Position numbers and translations under genes: made by a program
The notes under the pieces: generated by a model
What the model saw: the letters and a program-made list of their open reading frames with translations, nothing else
Databases searched by the model: none
Told to the model about the DNA's origin: nothing
Origin: Paragemmobacter straminiformis
GTDB taxonomy: Bacteria; Pseudomonadota; Alphaproteobacteria; Rhodobacterales; Rhodobacteraceae
Assembly: GCF_014243445.1 (NCBI RefSeq)
Contig: NZ_JACLQD010000006.1
Location: 1 to 64,000, forward strand
Length of the DNA stretch: 64,000 nucleotides
Direction of reading: 5' to 3'
Shown: piece by piece, positions 49,586-58,517 of the stretch
How the letters are laid out: each line of letters opens with the position of its first letter
Numbering within the stretch: position 1 is the stretch's first letter

Positions 49586-50666
49586 GGCCGTCGCCTGCGT
49601 CGAAGACGTGCCACTTGTCGCGGTTGACGGTCAGGTAGCAGGCCTCGCCCGGCTTGCCCGCGAATTCCGGCGTCGTCTTCACGCGGATGCGGCAATCGTC
49701 CAAGGCAACCTCCACCAACATGTCCCCGCCGAGCAATTCGTTCACGAAGATCTCGCCGCGCATAGCCGCTTCGTCGGGCTTTGTCATGCTGATCGAAAGC
49801 GCATCGGGGCGCACGCCCATCCGCGCCGTGCCCGTCTGGGCGGCGCCGTTCAACTGCCGCACCTGCCCGGCGAGCAGCGGAATCTCGAAATTCCGGTGCA
49901 TGAGCGAAACCTTGTCGCCCTCGCCCTTGATCCCGCAGGTCAGGAAGTTCATCGCCGGTTCGCCGACGAAACCTGCAACCCATGCGTTGACGGGGTTGTT
50001 GAAGATTTCGGACGGCGTGCCCCACTGCTGCAATTCGCCGTCATGCATGACCGCAATATAGTCGGCCATCGACAGCGCCTCGAGCTGGTCATGCGTCACA
50101 TAGACCATCGTGGTGCCAAGCGTGCGCTGAAGATGCTTGATCTCGCCCCGCATATGCGCGCGCAGCTTGGCGTCAAGGTGCGCGATGGGCTCGTCGAACA
50201 GGAACAGCTTCGGTTCCCGCACGATGGCCCGCCCGATGGCAACCCGCTGCTTCTGCCCGCCCGACAATTCGTGCGGGCGACGGCCGAGCAGATGCCCGAT
50301 CTCGAGCAGTTTCGCAGCCCCTTCGACACGTTCCTTGATCGTCGCCTCCTTCACGTCGCGCAGACGCAGCGGGTTGGCGATGTTTTCATAGACCGATTTG
50401 TGCGGATAAAGCGCATAGTTCTCGAACACCATCGCGACGTCGCGGTCCTTGGGGGCAAGGTCGTTGACCCGCACGTCATCGAAAAGGATGTCGCCGCTGC
50501 TGATATGTTCGAGCCCTGCGATCATCCGCATGGTCGAGGATTTCCCGCAGCCCGACGGGCCGAGGATCGACACGAAGCTGCCGTCGGGGCAGGTGATGTT
50601 CAGATCCTTCACCGCAGGCGTCTCGCCGTAATATTTCCAGACGTTCCTGATCGTAACCGTAGCCAT
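49572..50666 (-). CDS. Carbohydrate ABC transporter ATPase (UgpC/MalK family)
   Basis: A 364-residue ATPase: Walker A GPSGCGKSSTM, Q-loop MVFENYALYPHKSVYENI, signature LSGGQKQRVAIGRAI, Walker B LFLFDEPIAHLDA and switch TMVYVTHDQLEAL, followed by a C-terminal TOBE/regulatory region (MGVRPDALSI). The Q-loop has VFENY and the D-loop IAHLDA rather than the usual VFQ and LSNLDA, as in a subset of polyol transporters. It serves the two permeases and binding protein upstream in the operon. Confidence 0.93.
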   Translation of the reverse strand: MATVTIRNVWKYYGETPAVKDLNITCPDGSFVSILGPSGCGKSSTMRMIAGLEHISSGDILFDDVRVNDLAPKDRDVAMVFENYALYPHKSVYENIANPLRLRDVKEATIKERVEGAAKLLEIGHLLGRRPHELSGGQKQRVAIGRAIVREPKLFLFDEPIAHLDAKLRAHMRGEIKHLQRTLGTTMVYVTHDQLEALSMADYIAVMHDGELQQWGTPSEIFNNPVNAWVAGFVGEPAMNFLTCGIKGEGDKVSLMHRNFEIPLLAGQVRQLNGAAQTGTARMGVRPDALSISMTKPDEAAMRGEIFVNELLGGDMLVEVALDDCRIRVKTTPEFAGKPGEACYLTVNRDKWHVFDAGDGHAYF

Positions 50667-50696
50667 AAATGTCTCCTCCCGGCTCTTTGGTATAGG

Positions 50697-50719
50697 GGCG
50701 CGGCTCCTTTGGCCGCGCC
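50697..50719. repeat. Hairpin between ATPase and permease genes
   Basis: 8-bp inverted repeat GGCGCGGC / GCCGCGCC in the 60-bp gap between the second permease and ATPase genes. It has no T-tract in the operon direction and is probably an mRNA structural element. Confidence 0.45.
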
Positions 50720-50726
50720 GCCCGCA

Positions 50727-51605
50727 TCATTCCTTGACCGCGCCCATCGTCAGGCCAGCCACGAGGTATTTCCGGATCACAAGGCCCAGCAGCATCATCG
50801 GTGCGGTCGTGACCACCCCTGCCGCCATGATCGACCCCCACTGGATGTTCTGCGGCTGCACCAGTTCGCGTGTTGCCACGGGCAGCGTCTTTGCCCCGCC
50901 CGACCCGATGATCGCGGCGAACAGAAAGTCGTTCCAGGCAAAGAGAACGCACAGCACGATGAAGGCCCCGATCCCCGGCGCGACCAGCGGCAGGATGGCG
51001 CGGAATGCCTCGAACCGCGTCGCACCGTCGACCATCTGCGCCTCTTCGATGGCGTAGGGGACGTTGTCGAAGAACCCCTTCAGCATCCAGATCGCAAAGG
51101 GCAGGTTGAAGGTCGTGTAGGCAAGGATCAGGCCGGGCAAGGTGCCGACAAGATCAAGACTGCGGAAGATGGCATAAAGCGGCACCATCACCGCCACCAC
51201 GGGCGCCATGCGCGTCGAGATGATCCAGAAGAACAGGTCCTGCTTGCCTTTGAAGTCCACGCGGCTCAGCGAATAGGCCGCAAGCGACCCGAACACGACC
51301 GAGATCAGCGCCGACCCGCCCGCCGCGATCAGGCTGTTCAGGATATAGGTCCCGAAGCTGTTCTCGGTGAAAAGCGAGGTGTAGTGTTTGAAAGTCGGCG
51401 TGAACTCGAAAAAGACGGTGATGCCGGCCCAGTCGCCCACGGCAGGCAGCTTGAACGCCTCGAGCATGTCCTTGAAGGACGAGACGAACATCACGACAAA
51501 GGGCAGCAGCGTCCAGACGAGGTAAAGCGCAAGGAACAGGCTGGCAAGGATGCGCAACACGCGCGAAAGCGGGGTATCGTAGGATACGACGTCACGGGAA
51601 GCCAT
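50727..51605 (-). CDS. Carbohydrate ABC transporter permease (MalG type)
   Basis: A 292-residue permease with about six membrane helices. The EAA loop reads EEAQMVDGATRFEAFRAILPLVAPGI. SFGTYILNSLIAAGGSALISVVFGSLAAYSLSR is typical of MalG-like subunits. The ATG at 51605 (MASRDVV) was chosen because the longer frame overlaps the upstream permease gene. The gap to that gene is 4 bp. It forms the channel with the partner permease encoded immediately upstream. Confidence 0.92.
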   Translation of the reverse strand: MASRDVVSYDTPLSRVLRILASLFLALYLVWTLLPFVVMFVSSFKDMLEAFKLPAVGDWAGITVFFEFTPTFKHYTSLFTENSFGTYILNSLIAAGGSALISVVFGSLAAYSLSRVDFKGKQDLFFWIISTRMAPVVAVMVPLYAIFRSLDLVGTLPGLILAYTTFNLPFAIWMLKGFFDNVPYAIEEAQMVDGATRFEAFRAILPLVAPGIGAFIVLCVLFAWNDFLFAAIIGSGGAKTLPVATRELVQPQNIQWGSIMAAGVVTTAPMMLLGLVIRKYLVAGLTMGAVKE

Positions 51606-51609
51606 TGGG

Positions 51610-52608
51610 TTAGCCCTTTCCGCCCTGGGGTTTCTCGAAGACCCGGACAAGCAGCTTGCCCAGAAGGATGGTGACGAGCAGAAGCGTCAGCGCGATGGCC
51701 GCACCCCGACCCAGCTTGAAGAACTTGAAGGCGACCTCGAACAGGTAGACCGGCAGGATCTTCGTCGCACTCCCCGGACCGCCGCCGGTCAGCACCAGAA
51801 GCGAGTCGATGAAGCGGAAGTTGTCCATGAAGCGCAGCAGCACCGCGATCAGCAGGACGGGGTACAGGTTCGGCAGGATGATCGCAAAGAAGTTGCGCAA
51901 GGGCGAAGCGCCATCGACCATGTTGGCCTCCAGCTGGTCACGCGGCACCCGCTTCAGACCGGCCAGCGCGATGATGGTGATCAGCGGCGTCCACTGCCAC
52001 ACATCGACCAGAACGATGGCGTACATGGCGGTGTTCGACCCGGCGAGGATGGATGCGCTGTCAAGGATACCGGCGCTTTGCAGCAACCAGTGATACCAGC
52101 CGAACGTCCCGTTATAGAGAAAGAGCCACAGCAGACCCGCCACCGCAGGCGCCATCATCATCGGCATCAACAGCGCCGTAACAAGGTATTTTTCATAGCG
52201 CGAACTGTTGACGACAACAGCCAGCGTGACACCCAGCCCGACCTGAAGACCAAGACACATGATGCTGTATTTCGCCAGCAACACCCAGCCTTCGAGGAAG
52301 CGTGCGTCGGTGAACAGTTTGGTGTAATTCTTCAGGCCGACCCATTCGCCGCCGCCGATGGTCACGTCCTGCAACGACATGATGATCAGCCAGAAGAAGG
52401 GATAAAGCGAAATGAACGCAAGGATCGCGATCGCAGGGGCCATCAGGTAGAAGTAGTAATGCTTCGGCAATGGCGGGTTGAAATTGCGTGGCTTGTGCGA
52501 AATCTCGGCACGCGGACGCGCCTCCACTTCGACGGAATGCGCACGCGCTCGGAACAGTTGCGCGCCCATGTCGCGCGTGCTGCCGGAAAGGGATGAGACA
52601 TCTGTCAT
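51610..52608 (-). CDS. Carbohydrate ABC transporter permease (MalF type)
   Basis: A 332-residue permease. A hydrophilic N-terminus of about 50 residues precedes the first helix (FYLMAPAIAILAFISLYPFFW). The EAA loop is LEANMVDGASPLRNFFAIILPNLYPVL, and LTGGGPGSATKILPVYLFEVAF is typical of MalF/UgpA-like subunits. It follows the binding-protein gene after a 99-bp gap holding a hairpin. Confidence 0.92.
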   Translation of the reverse strand: MTDVSSLSGSTRDMGAQLFRARAHSVEVEARPRAEISHKPRNFNPPLPKHYYFYLMAPAIAILAFISLYPFFWLIIMSLQDVTIGGGEWVGLKNYTKLFTDARFLEGWVLLAKYSIMCLGLQVGLGVTLAVVVNSSRYEKYLVTALLMPMMMAPAVAGLLWLFLYNGTFGWYHWLLQSAGILDSASILAGSNTAMYAIVLVDVWQWTPLITIIALAGLKRVPRDQLEANMVDGASPLRNFFAIILPNLYPVLLIAVLLRFMDNFRFIDSLLVLTGGGPGSATKILPVYLFEVAFKFFKLGRGAAIALTLLLVTILLGKLLVRVFEKPQGGKG

Positions 52609-52674
52609 GTCGGTCGTCGCTCCTGCCTTGGGCCGCGATGCAGGCCGGGGGCGGCAATTTGGATGAAGGGGGAA

Positions 52675-52697
52675 CCGGCGGCCCGATGGACCGCCGG
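52675..52697. repeat. Hairpin downstream of the binding-protein gene
   Basis: 7-bp perfect arms CCGGCGG / CCGCCGG with a 9-base loop, 11 bp after the binding-protein stop in the operon direction. It lacks a clear U-tract. It may stabilise the binding-protein message against 3' decay so that this protein is made in excess, comparable to the terminator in the first importer operon. Confidence 0.55.
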
Positions 52698-52707
52698 CAG
52701 GTTCGGC

Positions 52708-54234
52708 TTACACGCCGTTCAGCTCGTCGAGCTGGCTCTTGAGCGAGGCCGCGGTATCCGCAGGGCTTTGCTCGCCCGACAGCATCCGCTGCGATTCCGA
52801 CGCGATGATCGAATGGTATTCGTTCGCTTCGAGGATCTTCGGCCCGAGCACGAAGTTCGGGTCCTTGATGCCGTAATTGTAGACGGCATCGAAGGTCAGC
52901 GCGTTCGGCATGCTTGACGGACGCTTCTGCGCGGCCTGCACTTCCGGAATGTCCAGAACCGACTTGCGGGTCGGCGTGCCGCCCAGCCCCTTCAGAACAT
53001 CGTACTGGATGTTCTTCGAGGTCGACCAGATCGCAAAGAGGTAGGCCGCGCGCTGCACATCCTCGGAAGCGTTGGCGTTGATGCCGATGCCGCCGATCCC
53101 GCAGTTCGTGCCGTTCACGGCCTGGCCGCCGTTCAGGATCCAGCTCGCCTCGCCTTTCGGGCAGGGCGCGTAAGCGGTCTTTCCGCCCGCCGCGACCGAG
53201 GTTTTCTCGTCTTCGACCGAGGCCGCGAATTCATGGTACTGGACCTGCATCGCGATATTGCCCGACTGGTAGACCGTGTTCAGCTCAAGCGTGCCGTTGG
53301 CAAGGTTGTCGGGGTGCGAAACATCCGCCAGTGCCTTGAACTTTTCAAGCATCAGCACCGACTGCTCGTCGCCCCAGTTGGTCGGACCCGGCTCTTTCGA
53401 ACCCAGCTTGTCATCGATGTTGAAGTCGAGCCAGCGGCCATGCGCGAACATCATGCGCTGGATGTCGAGCTGCGTCGTCCATGCAAAGCTGCCCTGGTGC
53501 TGGGCGTAGCCATAGGGAACGTCCGCCCCGCCCTCTTTCAGCTTCTTGAAGAAGGTTGCGATGTCGAGAACGTTCTTCCAGGTCGAGTTCTCGTTGTACT
53601 CCAGACGGTAGCCGAATTCGGCTTCAAAGTCCTTGGTGTATTTCTCGAACAGGTCCTGACGGTAGAAGGTCACGGCGATGGCAGCGTCATAGGGCAGCGC
53701 GACGATCTTGTCCTCGCTGTAGAAGCGGCCGCAAGCCGACAGGAAGTTGGTGAACCAGGCGTCATCGCCATAGCCGTCGACGTCCTGCGGCAGGGTATCG
53801 TCGCCGAACATCTTGGAAAGGTCGACGTAGAAGTCGGCAAAGGGCGCGCCGATCGGCTTGTCCTGAATGTAGTTCAGCGCATAGTCCGACTTGCCCGAGC
53901 GCAGGTCGATGCCGACCTTTTGCTGAACGACCGGAAGGTCGTCGGTCAGGATTTCGACCTCGATGCCGGTCAGGTCATAGAACGCCTTGATATTGTCGCG
54001 GATCGCAAAGGACGGCGGCGTGTTTTCCGACAGGAACGTCAGCTTCGAACCGGCGTATTGCTGCCATTTGGCGGCATCCGACGAAGCGGCCTGCACGGGG
54101 GTCGACATGATCGTCGAGTTCAGGCCCACGGCCATCGAGCCGGTCCCGAGCATCGTCGCACCATATCCACCCAGTTCGAGGAACCGGCGGCGACTGATGC
54201 GGGTGGCCTGCGCATTCTTTGGTTTGTGAAACAT
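52708..54234 (-). CDS. Carbohydrate ABC transporter substrate-binding protein (TAT-exported)
   Basis: A 508-residue extracellular solute-binding protein of family 1 type, larger than average. A twin-arginine signal is clear: ISRRRFLELGGYGATMLG near residues 13-30, with cleavage near PVQAAS. The mature part includes LPYDAAIAVTFYRQDLFEKYT and AAYLFAIWSTSKNIQYDVLKGLGGTPTRKSVL, typical of sugar/polyol binding proteins. It is the first gene of the second transport operon. The ligand is unknown. Confidence 0.92.
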   Translation of the reverse strand: MFHKPKNAQATRISRRRFLELGGYGATMLGTGSMAVGLNSTIMSTPVQAASSDAAKWQQYAGSKLTFLSENTPPSFAIRDNIKAFYDLTGIEVEILTDDLPVVQQKVGIDLRSGKSDYALNYIQDKPIGAPFADFYVDLSKMFGDDTLPQDVDGYGDDAWFTNFLSACGRFYSEDKIVALPYDAAIAVTFYRQDLFEKYTKDFEAEFGYRLEYNENSTWKNVLDIATFFKKLKEGGADVPYGYAQHQGSFAWTTQLDIQRMMFAHGRWLDFNIDDKLGSKEPGPTNWGDEQSVLMLEKFKALADVSHPDNLANGTLELNTVYQSGNIAMQVQYHEFAASVEDEKTSVAAGGKTAYAPCPKGEASWILNGGQAVNGTNCGIGGIGINANASEDVQRAAYLFAIWSTSKNIQYDVLKGLGGTPTRKSVLDIPEVQAAQKRPSSMPNALTFDAVYNYGIKDPNFVLGPKILEANEYHSIIASESQRMLSGEQSPADTAASLKSQLDELNGV

Positions 54235-54312
54235 TTTCTCTCTCCCTGTTATACAGCGGCCCCTGGCCGCTTACGCGCGCCTCCCCCCTGCCTCGCCGGC
54301 TCCTCTTCCGAC

Positions 54313-54372
54313 ATTCGAGACAAGCGAATCTTGCACAAATGAAGTGTTAGCTACGGCAGACCTCTATGTAAA
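54313..54372 (-). promoter_or_regulatory. Probable promoter of the second transport operon
   Basis: In the leftward reading TTTACA (54367-54372) is separated by 17 bp from TAACAC (54344-54349), a fair sigma-70-like pair. An inverted repeat ATTCG-N7-CGAAT (54313-54329) lies just downstream, near the expected transcript start, and could be an operator. The start codon is about 80 bp further on. Confidence 0.4.
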
Positions 54373-54489
54373 TTATTTTCCTCATTCTTCGGATCGATCC
54401 TGAAATCGCCCCGCGCGCCTCGGATTCCTCGCGTATTTCGCCCCGATTTTCGCCCGAAATCCCCCGATTGTCGCGACAGGCTTCTATTT

Positions 54490-54505
54490 TGGAAATAGTT
54501 TTCCA
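54490..54505. promoter_or_regulatory. Palindrome TGGAAATAGTTTTCCA, candidate RpiR operator
   Basis: Perfect 6-bp arms with a 4-bp centre. It can be read as GGAA-N6-TTCC, which I recall as the motif reported for the RpiR-type IolR of Sinorhizobium. It lies about 255 bp before the binding-protein start, beyond the likely promoter, so a regulatory role is possible but unproven. Confidence 0.4.
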
Positions 54506-54986
54506 CCAACTTGCGCGCTCGCGGCCCCCATCCGCGCCTGCGCAAATCACGAATCAACCGGCCCCGCGGCTTGCCCCGACACCGGAAAACCCGCGCGGAA
54601 ACCGCCGCCACGGCAGCGCATGGGCTCTCCCCGCTTGTAGAATGAAGCACCACGACCCCGGCCACGCCCGCCGCCCCTCGGGGTCCGCGCGCGTCCGGAC
54701 ATGCGCGCGGAAAGAATTCCCGGACGCGCTGAAGAACCACCTGACCGGGCAGCGCACAGTCGATCCCGCGCGGGCCTTCGAAAGCCCTCCACCGTCCTGA
54801 ACGATCCGGACATCCTTGATGCCCGCCCCGAAGCAGAGGTTGGGCAGATCATCACAGCGGTGACCGATATCCCGATGAAGGCCGCCGCCCGAAGCCGTGA
54901 AGCACCGCCAAAAAACCGCCATACCGGCGACCAATCAGGCGCCATCCGGCTGCGGATCGCGTAAATTATCGATATCTATGATGTTA

Positions 54987-55076
54987 TGGCGGACAGAGAG
55001 GGATTCGAACCCTCGAGACGGTTCCCCGCCTACACACTTTCCAGGCGTGCGCCTTCGACCACTCGGCCACCTGTCC
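54987..55076 (-). tRNA. tRNA-Ser (anticodon GGA)
   Basis: The minus strand folds as a class II tRNA of 90 nt including an encoded CCA. The acceptor stem is GGACAGG / TCTGTCC (one G-T pair), the D-loop segment is GTGGCCGAGTGGTCGAAGG, the anticodon loop CTGGAAA has GGA, a long variable arm is present, and the T-loop is GGTTCGAATCC. The discriminator is G. It reads UCC and UCU serine codons. Confidence 0.96.
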
Positions 55077-55234
55077 GTGGGGGTTGTCATAAGGGTTGGG
55101 CGCGGGGCGTGCAAGGGGGCACGGCAGGCGCTGTTGCGCGCGGGGCGGCACCGCATCCGCACCCGTGGCGCGGCAGGCCCAAGGCACCGCGCCTTGCCCC
55201 CGCGCGCGGCGGCGGGCATCTCCGGCCTGCGCGC

Positions 55235-55954
55235 CTAGCCGTCCAGCTCGACCGTCACCCTGCGGTTCTGCCGGCCCTTCTTCTCGATCTTGCCGATGCG
55301 CACATGGCCGATCTCGGCGGTGCGGGCCACATGGGTTCCGCCGCAGGGTTGCAGGTCGACCAGCTGCCCCGCCGTGCCGATCCGCACCAGCCGCACCCTG
55401 CCCTGCCCCGTCGGAGGCTTGACCGACATGGTCTTGACCAAACCCGGATTGGCGTCGAGTTCGGCATCCGTGATCCATTCATCCGTCACCGCAAGGTCAA
55501 GGCCGATCAGCGCGTTCAGCCTGTCCTCGATGGCAGCGACATCCTCGGGCGGATCGGGCATGTCGAAATCGAGCCGCCCCCTCTCGGCCCCGATCTGCCC
55601 GCCCGTCACCGGCAAGGGGATGACCACCGACAGAAGATGCAGCGCGGTATGCACGCGCATATGCCTGTGCCGCCGCTCCCAGTCGAGCCGCTGGGTCACC
55701 AGCGTCCCCGCAGGGGGCAGCGCCATCGCCTCGGCGGCGACAAGCGCGACCTGCCCGCCCTCGGCCTTGACGGCGGTCGCGATGGGCATCCGCCCGCCCT
55801 CCCAGACCAGCAGGCCGCTGTCGCCGGGCTGCCCGCCCCCCGTGGGGTAGAACACCGTCCGGTCAAGGATGATCCCGCCCTCGGCGGTATGCCCGGTCAC
55901 GCGGGCCTCGGCCTCGCGCAGGTAGGCATCGGCGCGGAACAGCAATTCGGTCAC
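55235..55954 (-). CDS. Alanyl-tRNA editing protein (AlaX-type)
   Basis: A 239-residue free-standing editing-domain protein. Zinc ligands are in HTALHLL (HxxxH) and QPCGGTHV (CxxxH), and FYPTGGGQPGDSG is the conserved N-terminal motif. It hydrolyses mischarged Ser-tRNA(Ala), or perhaps another mischarged tRNA. The GTG at 55954 was chosen since AGGAG stands 7 bases upstream; a second GTG lies directly before it. It is 13 bp downstream of the MscS gene stop. Confidence 0.9.
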   Translation of the reverse strand: MTELLFRADAYLREAEARVTGHTAEGGIILDRTVFYPTGGGQPGDSGLLVWEGGRMPIATAVKAEGGQVALVAAEAMALPPAGTLVTQRLDWERRHRHMRVHTALHLLSVVIPLPVTGGQIGAERGRLDFDMPDPPEDVAAIEDRLNALIGLDLAVTDEWITDAELDANPGLVKTMSVKPPTGQGRVRLVRIGTAGQLVDLQPCGGTHVARTAEIGHVRIGKIEKKGRQNRRVTVELDG

Positions 55955-55967
55955 CACCTCACTCCTC

Positions 55968-58517
55968 TCACAATGTCGCCCCGCCCTCGGCCTCGGGCAG
56001 GGCATCGGTCGCCTCGGTCACGCGCCGCCGTCGTGCAACGGGCGCGGGCGCAGCTGCCGCGGCGGCCCCGTCATCCTTCAGCATCCGCACTTCCAGCGGC
56101 ACAGGCTCGGCAGGTGCCGGCCGCAGGTCGATGCCTTCGGCGATGAAACGCTCGCGGATCTGGTGGTTGACCTCGCTGCGCACCGGTACGGTGAAATTCA
56201 CGTCCCGCAGGATCATGCGGATCTCGAACAGCTGCCCGTCATTGTTGAACCCCATCAGCGCCACCACCGGCGGCGGGTTCAGCATCACAAGGGGCTGCGC
56301 CTCGGCGATCTCGCGCAAGACCCGCTCGACCTTGCGGCTGTCGGCCCCGTGCGCCACCGTCACCGCCACCACCAGCCGCCCCGACAGGTTGAACCGCGTC
56401 CAGTTCGTCACCCTTCCGGCCACCAGATCGGTATTCGGCACGATCACATCCGACCGGTCAAAGGTCTGGATGCGGGTCGACCGCACCGAGATCGACTTCA
56501 CGATGCCCTGCACCGTGCCCACCTCGATCCAGTCCCCCTCGCTGACCGGCCGCTCGATCAGCAGGATGATCCCCGACACGAAATTCGACACGATGTTCTG
56601 CAAGCCGAAACCGATACCCACCGAAAGCGCACCGGCCACGATGGCAAGCCCCGACAGATCGATCCCCGTGAAGTTGATCGCCAGCAGCGCCGAAAGGAAG
56701 ATGCCCAGATAGCCCAGCCCCGCCACGACCGCATTCTGCCCGCCCGTATCAAGCGAGGTGCGCGGCAGCACCGTTCCCTTCAACGCCCCCTGCATCAGCC
56801 GCGTGACCGCATAGCCCGCGCCAAAGACCACAAGGAACAGCAGGAAATCCGTCGGAGACACCCGCGTCTCGCCCAGCTGGAAGCCGCCAAGGAAGCGTTG
56901 CCACAGCTCGGTGATATCCGCCGCCTGCGCGCCCCAGACCAGCGCAAAGACGGGAAGCGAGGCCAAGGCCATGCAAAAGCCGATCAGCACGGGCAAAAGC
57001 CCGTCCTGGTCGGCCGCATCGCTTTTGGTGACCAGCCCGTACAGATCGGCCACCAACCGTTGCAGCACGAACAGCAGCGCCACCAGCCCCAGCGATTGCG
57101 CCGCCGGATAGACCAGCGCCCCTGCCGCCGCGATGTAACCCACCGCCGCGAGCAAAGGCCCGACGATCCCGACCAGCATCGCCGCCTTGGCGATCAGCCC
57201 CAGCACGCGGGCGGAATACCCGGCCGCATCCTCGCCCTCTGCCTTCACATGCTTGCCGATCAGATGGCCAAGGCGCAGCAACAGCACCGCCACGGCCACC
57301 AGCACCGGAAACTCCCAGACCGCAACCGCCGCAGGCTCGGCACCGCGTTGCAGCATGATCACCTGCCGCAGCTTCTCGACGCCCAGCACCACGCCCATCA
57401 CCGCCGTCAGAAAGCGCCCCTCGGCCCGCCGCTCGGGCGGCAGGGCGATCAGCGTCTCGGCCTGTTCGTCGACGGGAAAGACCACCATGCCCAGCCAATG
57501 CGCGGCCAGCACGGTAAAGCTCGCCAAAGGCAGCGCATCCAGAACCGTCGCCCCAAGCGTGCCCGTCATTCCCGTCAGGCGCAGCGCATGGGCCAGCGCC
57601 ATCAGCCCGATCACCGGCACCAGCACCTGCGCGACCGAAGCGGCCAGCGCCACCACCCGCCGCCCCCGCGCCGTGCGGCGGGGCGGAACGGCCAGCGCCA
57701 GCCGCGCCACCATCATCCGCCCGCGCCACAGGAAGCCGATGCCCATCGCCGTCAGAACGACGATCAGCGGCGCATTGTCGAACAGCTCGCGCTTGCCCTC
57801 GCCCTTGCGCCAGCGGAACGAGGTTTCCGTCCACAGCGCCTTGGCGGTGTCGCGCATCTCGGCCAAAGCCGCAGGCCAGTTCGCCGGATTGATCGGCGCC
57901 GGCCAAAGCTGCAACAACTGGTCCGCCTGCCGCTCGCGGCGGTTGCGGTCGATCTCGCCGATCAGCCCGTCGGCACGGCGATAGGCCTCTTCCGCCGCGA
58001 TCCCCGGCGCCTGCGCCCGGATCAGCTGCTCGCTCAACTGCACACGGCGTTGCGCGATCTCGGCCACCTCGGTCTCGCCCTCGGCAGGCACGGGGCCAAG
58101 CGCCGCGATCTGGTCGCGCAGCGTGGCAACGCGGCTCGTATTCGAATTCTGCGAGACCAGAAACGCCGCCCGCCAGTCGACCAGTTGCGCCCGCAACGTA
58201 TCAAGCGCCTCTTCCGTCACCGCAGGGTCGGTCAGCACCGTCTCGGCCCGATCCGCCGCCTTCTCCCACGCGGCATAGTCAAGCGCCGCCGACCCGACCG
58301 AGCCTTTCGACACCACCAGCCCGCTCGGCGCCTTCTGCGCCACGATCGACGGGCGGTTCTGGATCGCCTCTCCCGCCGCAGGGTCCGAAGCAGGTGGCGC
58401 GGGCGTCGCACTCGGCGCGCCCTTGGTCACCGTCATCTGCGCCACGGCAGGCAGGCCAAGGCACAGCGCAAGCAGCCCCCCCGCCAATCCCCGCCGCAGG
58501 GCGCCGCCTATGGTCAT
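55968..58517 (-). CDS. Large MscS-family mechanosensitive channel with DUF3772
   Basis: An 849-residue membrane protein. It has a signal peptide (residues 1-26, ending AVAQ), a periplasmic helical region with a DUF3772-like segment (about 75-210), some ten hydrophobic helices, and an MscS pore and beta domain at about 590-770: ALSVGIGFGLQNIVSNFVSGIILLIERPVSEGDWI and VRSTRIQTFDRSDVIVPNTDLVAGRVTNW. The C-terminal tail is Ala/Arg/Glu-rich. It opens on membrane tension during hypo-osmotic shock. The start overlaps the cysK stop by 4 bp (ATGA). Confidence 0.92.
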   Translation of the reverse strand: MTIGGALRRGLAGGLLALCLGLPAVAQMTVTKGAPSATPAPPASDPAAGEAIQNRPSIVAQKAPSGLVVSKGSVGSAALDYAAWEKAADRAETVLTDPAVTEEALDTLRAQLVDWRAAFLVSQNSNTSRVATLRDQIAALGPVPAEGETEVAEIAQRRVQLSEQLIRAQAPGIAAEEAYRRADGLIGEIDRNRRERQADQLLQLWPAPINPANWPAALAEMRDTAKALWTETSFRWRKGEGKRELFDNAPLIVVLTAMGIGFLWRGRMMVARLALAVPPRRTARGRRVVALAASVAQVLVPVIGLMALAHALRLTGMTGTLGATVLDALPLASFTVLAAHWLGMVVFPVDEQAETLIALPPERRAEGRFLTAVMGVVLGVEKLRQVIMLQRGAEPAAVAVWEFPVLVAVAVLLLRLGHLIGKHVKAEGEDAAGYSARVLGLIAKAAMLVGIVGPLLAAVGYIAAAGALVYPAAQSLGLVALLFVLQRLVADLYGLVTKSDAADQDGLLPVLIGFCMALASLPVFALVWGAQAADITELWQRFLGGFQLGETRVSPTDFLLFLVVFGAGYAVTRLMQGALKGTVLPRTSLDTGGQNAVVAGLGYLGIFLSALLAINFTGIDLSGLAIVAGALSVGIGFGLQNIVSNFVSGIILLIERPVSEGDWIEVGTVQGIVKSISVRSTRIQTFDRSDVIVPNTDLVAGRVTNWTRFNLSGRLVVAVTVAHGADSRKVERVLREIAEAQPLVMLNPPPVVALMGFNNDGQLFEIRMILRDVNFTVPVRSEVNHQIRERFIAEGIDLRPAPAEPVPLEVRMLKDDGAAAAAAPAPVARRRRVTEATDALPEAEGGATL

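Larger units (their letters stand above)
54235..54986. other. Long intergenic region without a supportable gene
   Basis: About 750 bp between the binding-protein gene and tRNA-Ser. Short open frames exist on both strands (for example near 54547-54945 and 54701-54964), but they are arginine/proline/glycine-rich translations of GC-rich DNA with no recognisable domain. The left 150 bp is AT-rich and carries the operon promoter. The right part holds no structure that I can support. Confidence 0.6.

Noticed and set aside
54547-54964. Short open frames in the intergenic region before tRNA-Ser
   Set aside because: They overlap one another on both strands, have low-complexity Arg/Gly/Pro composition and no ribosome site or domain.
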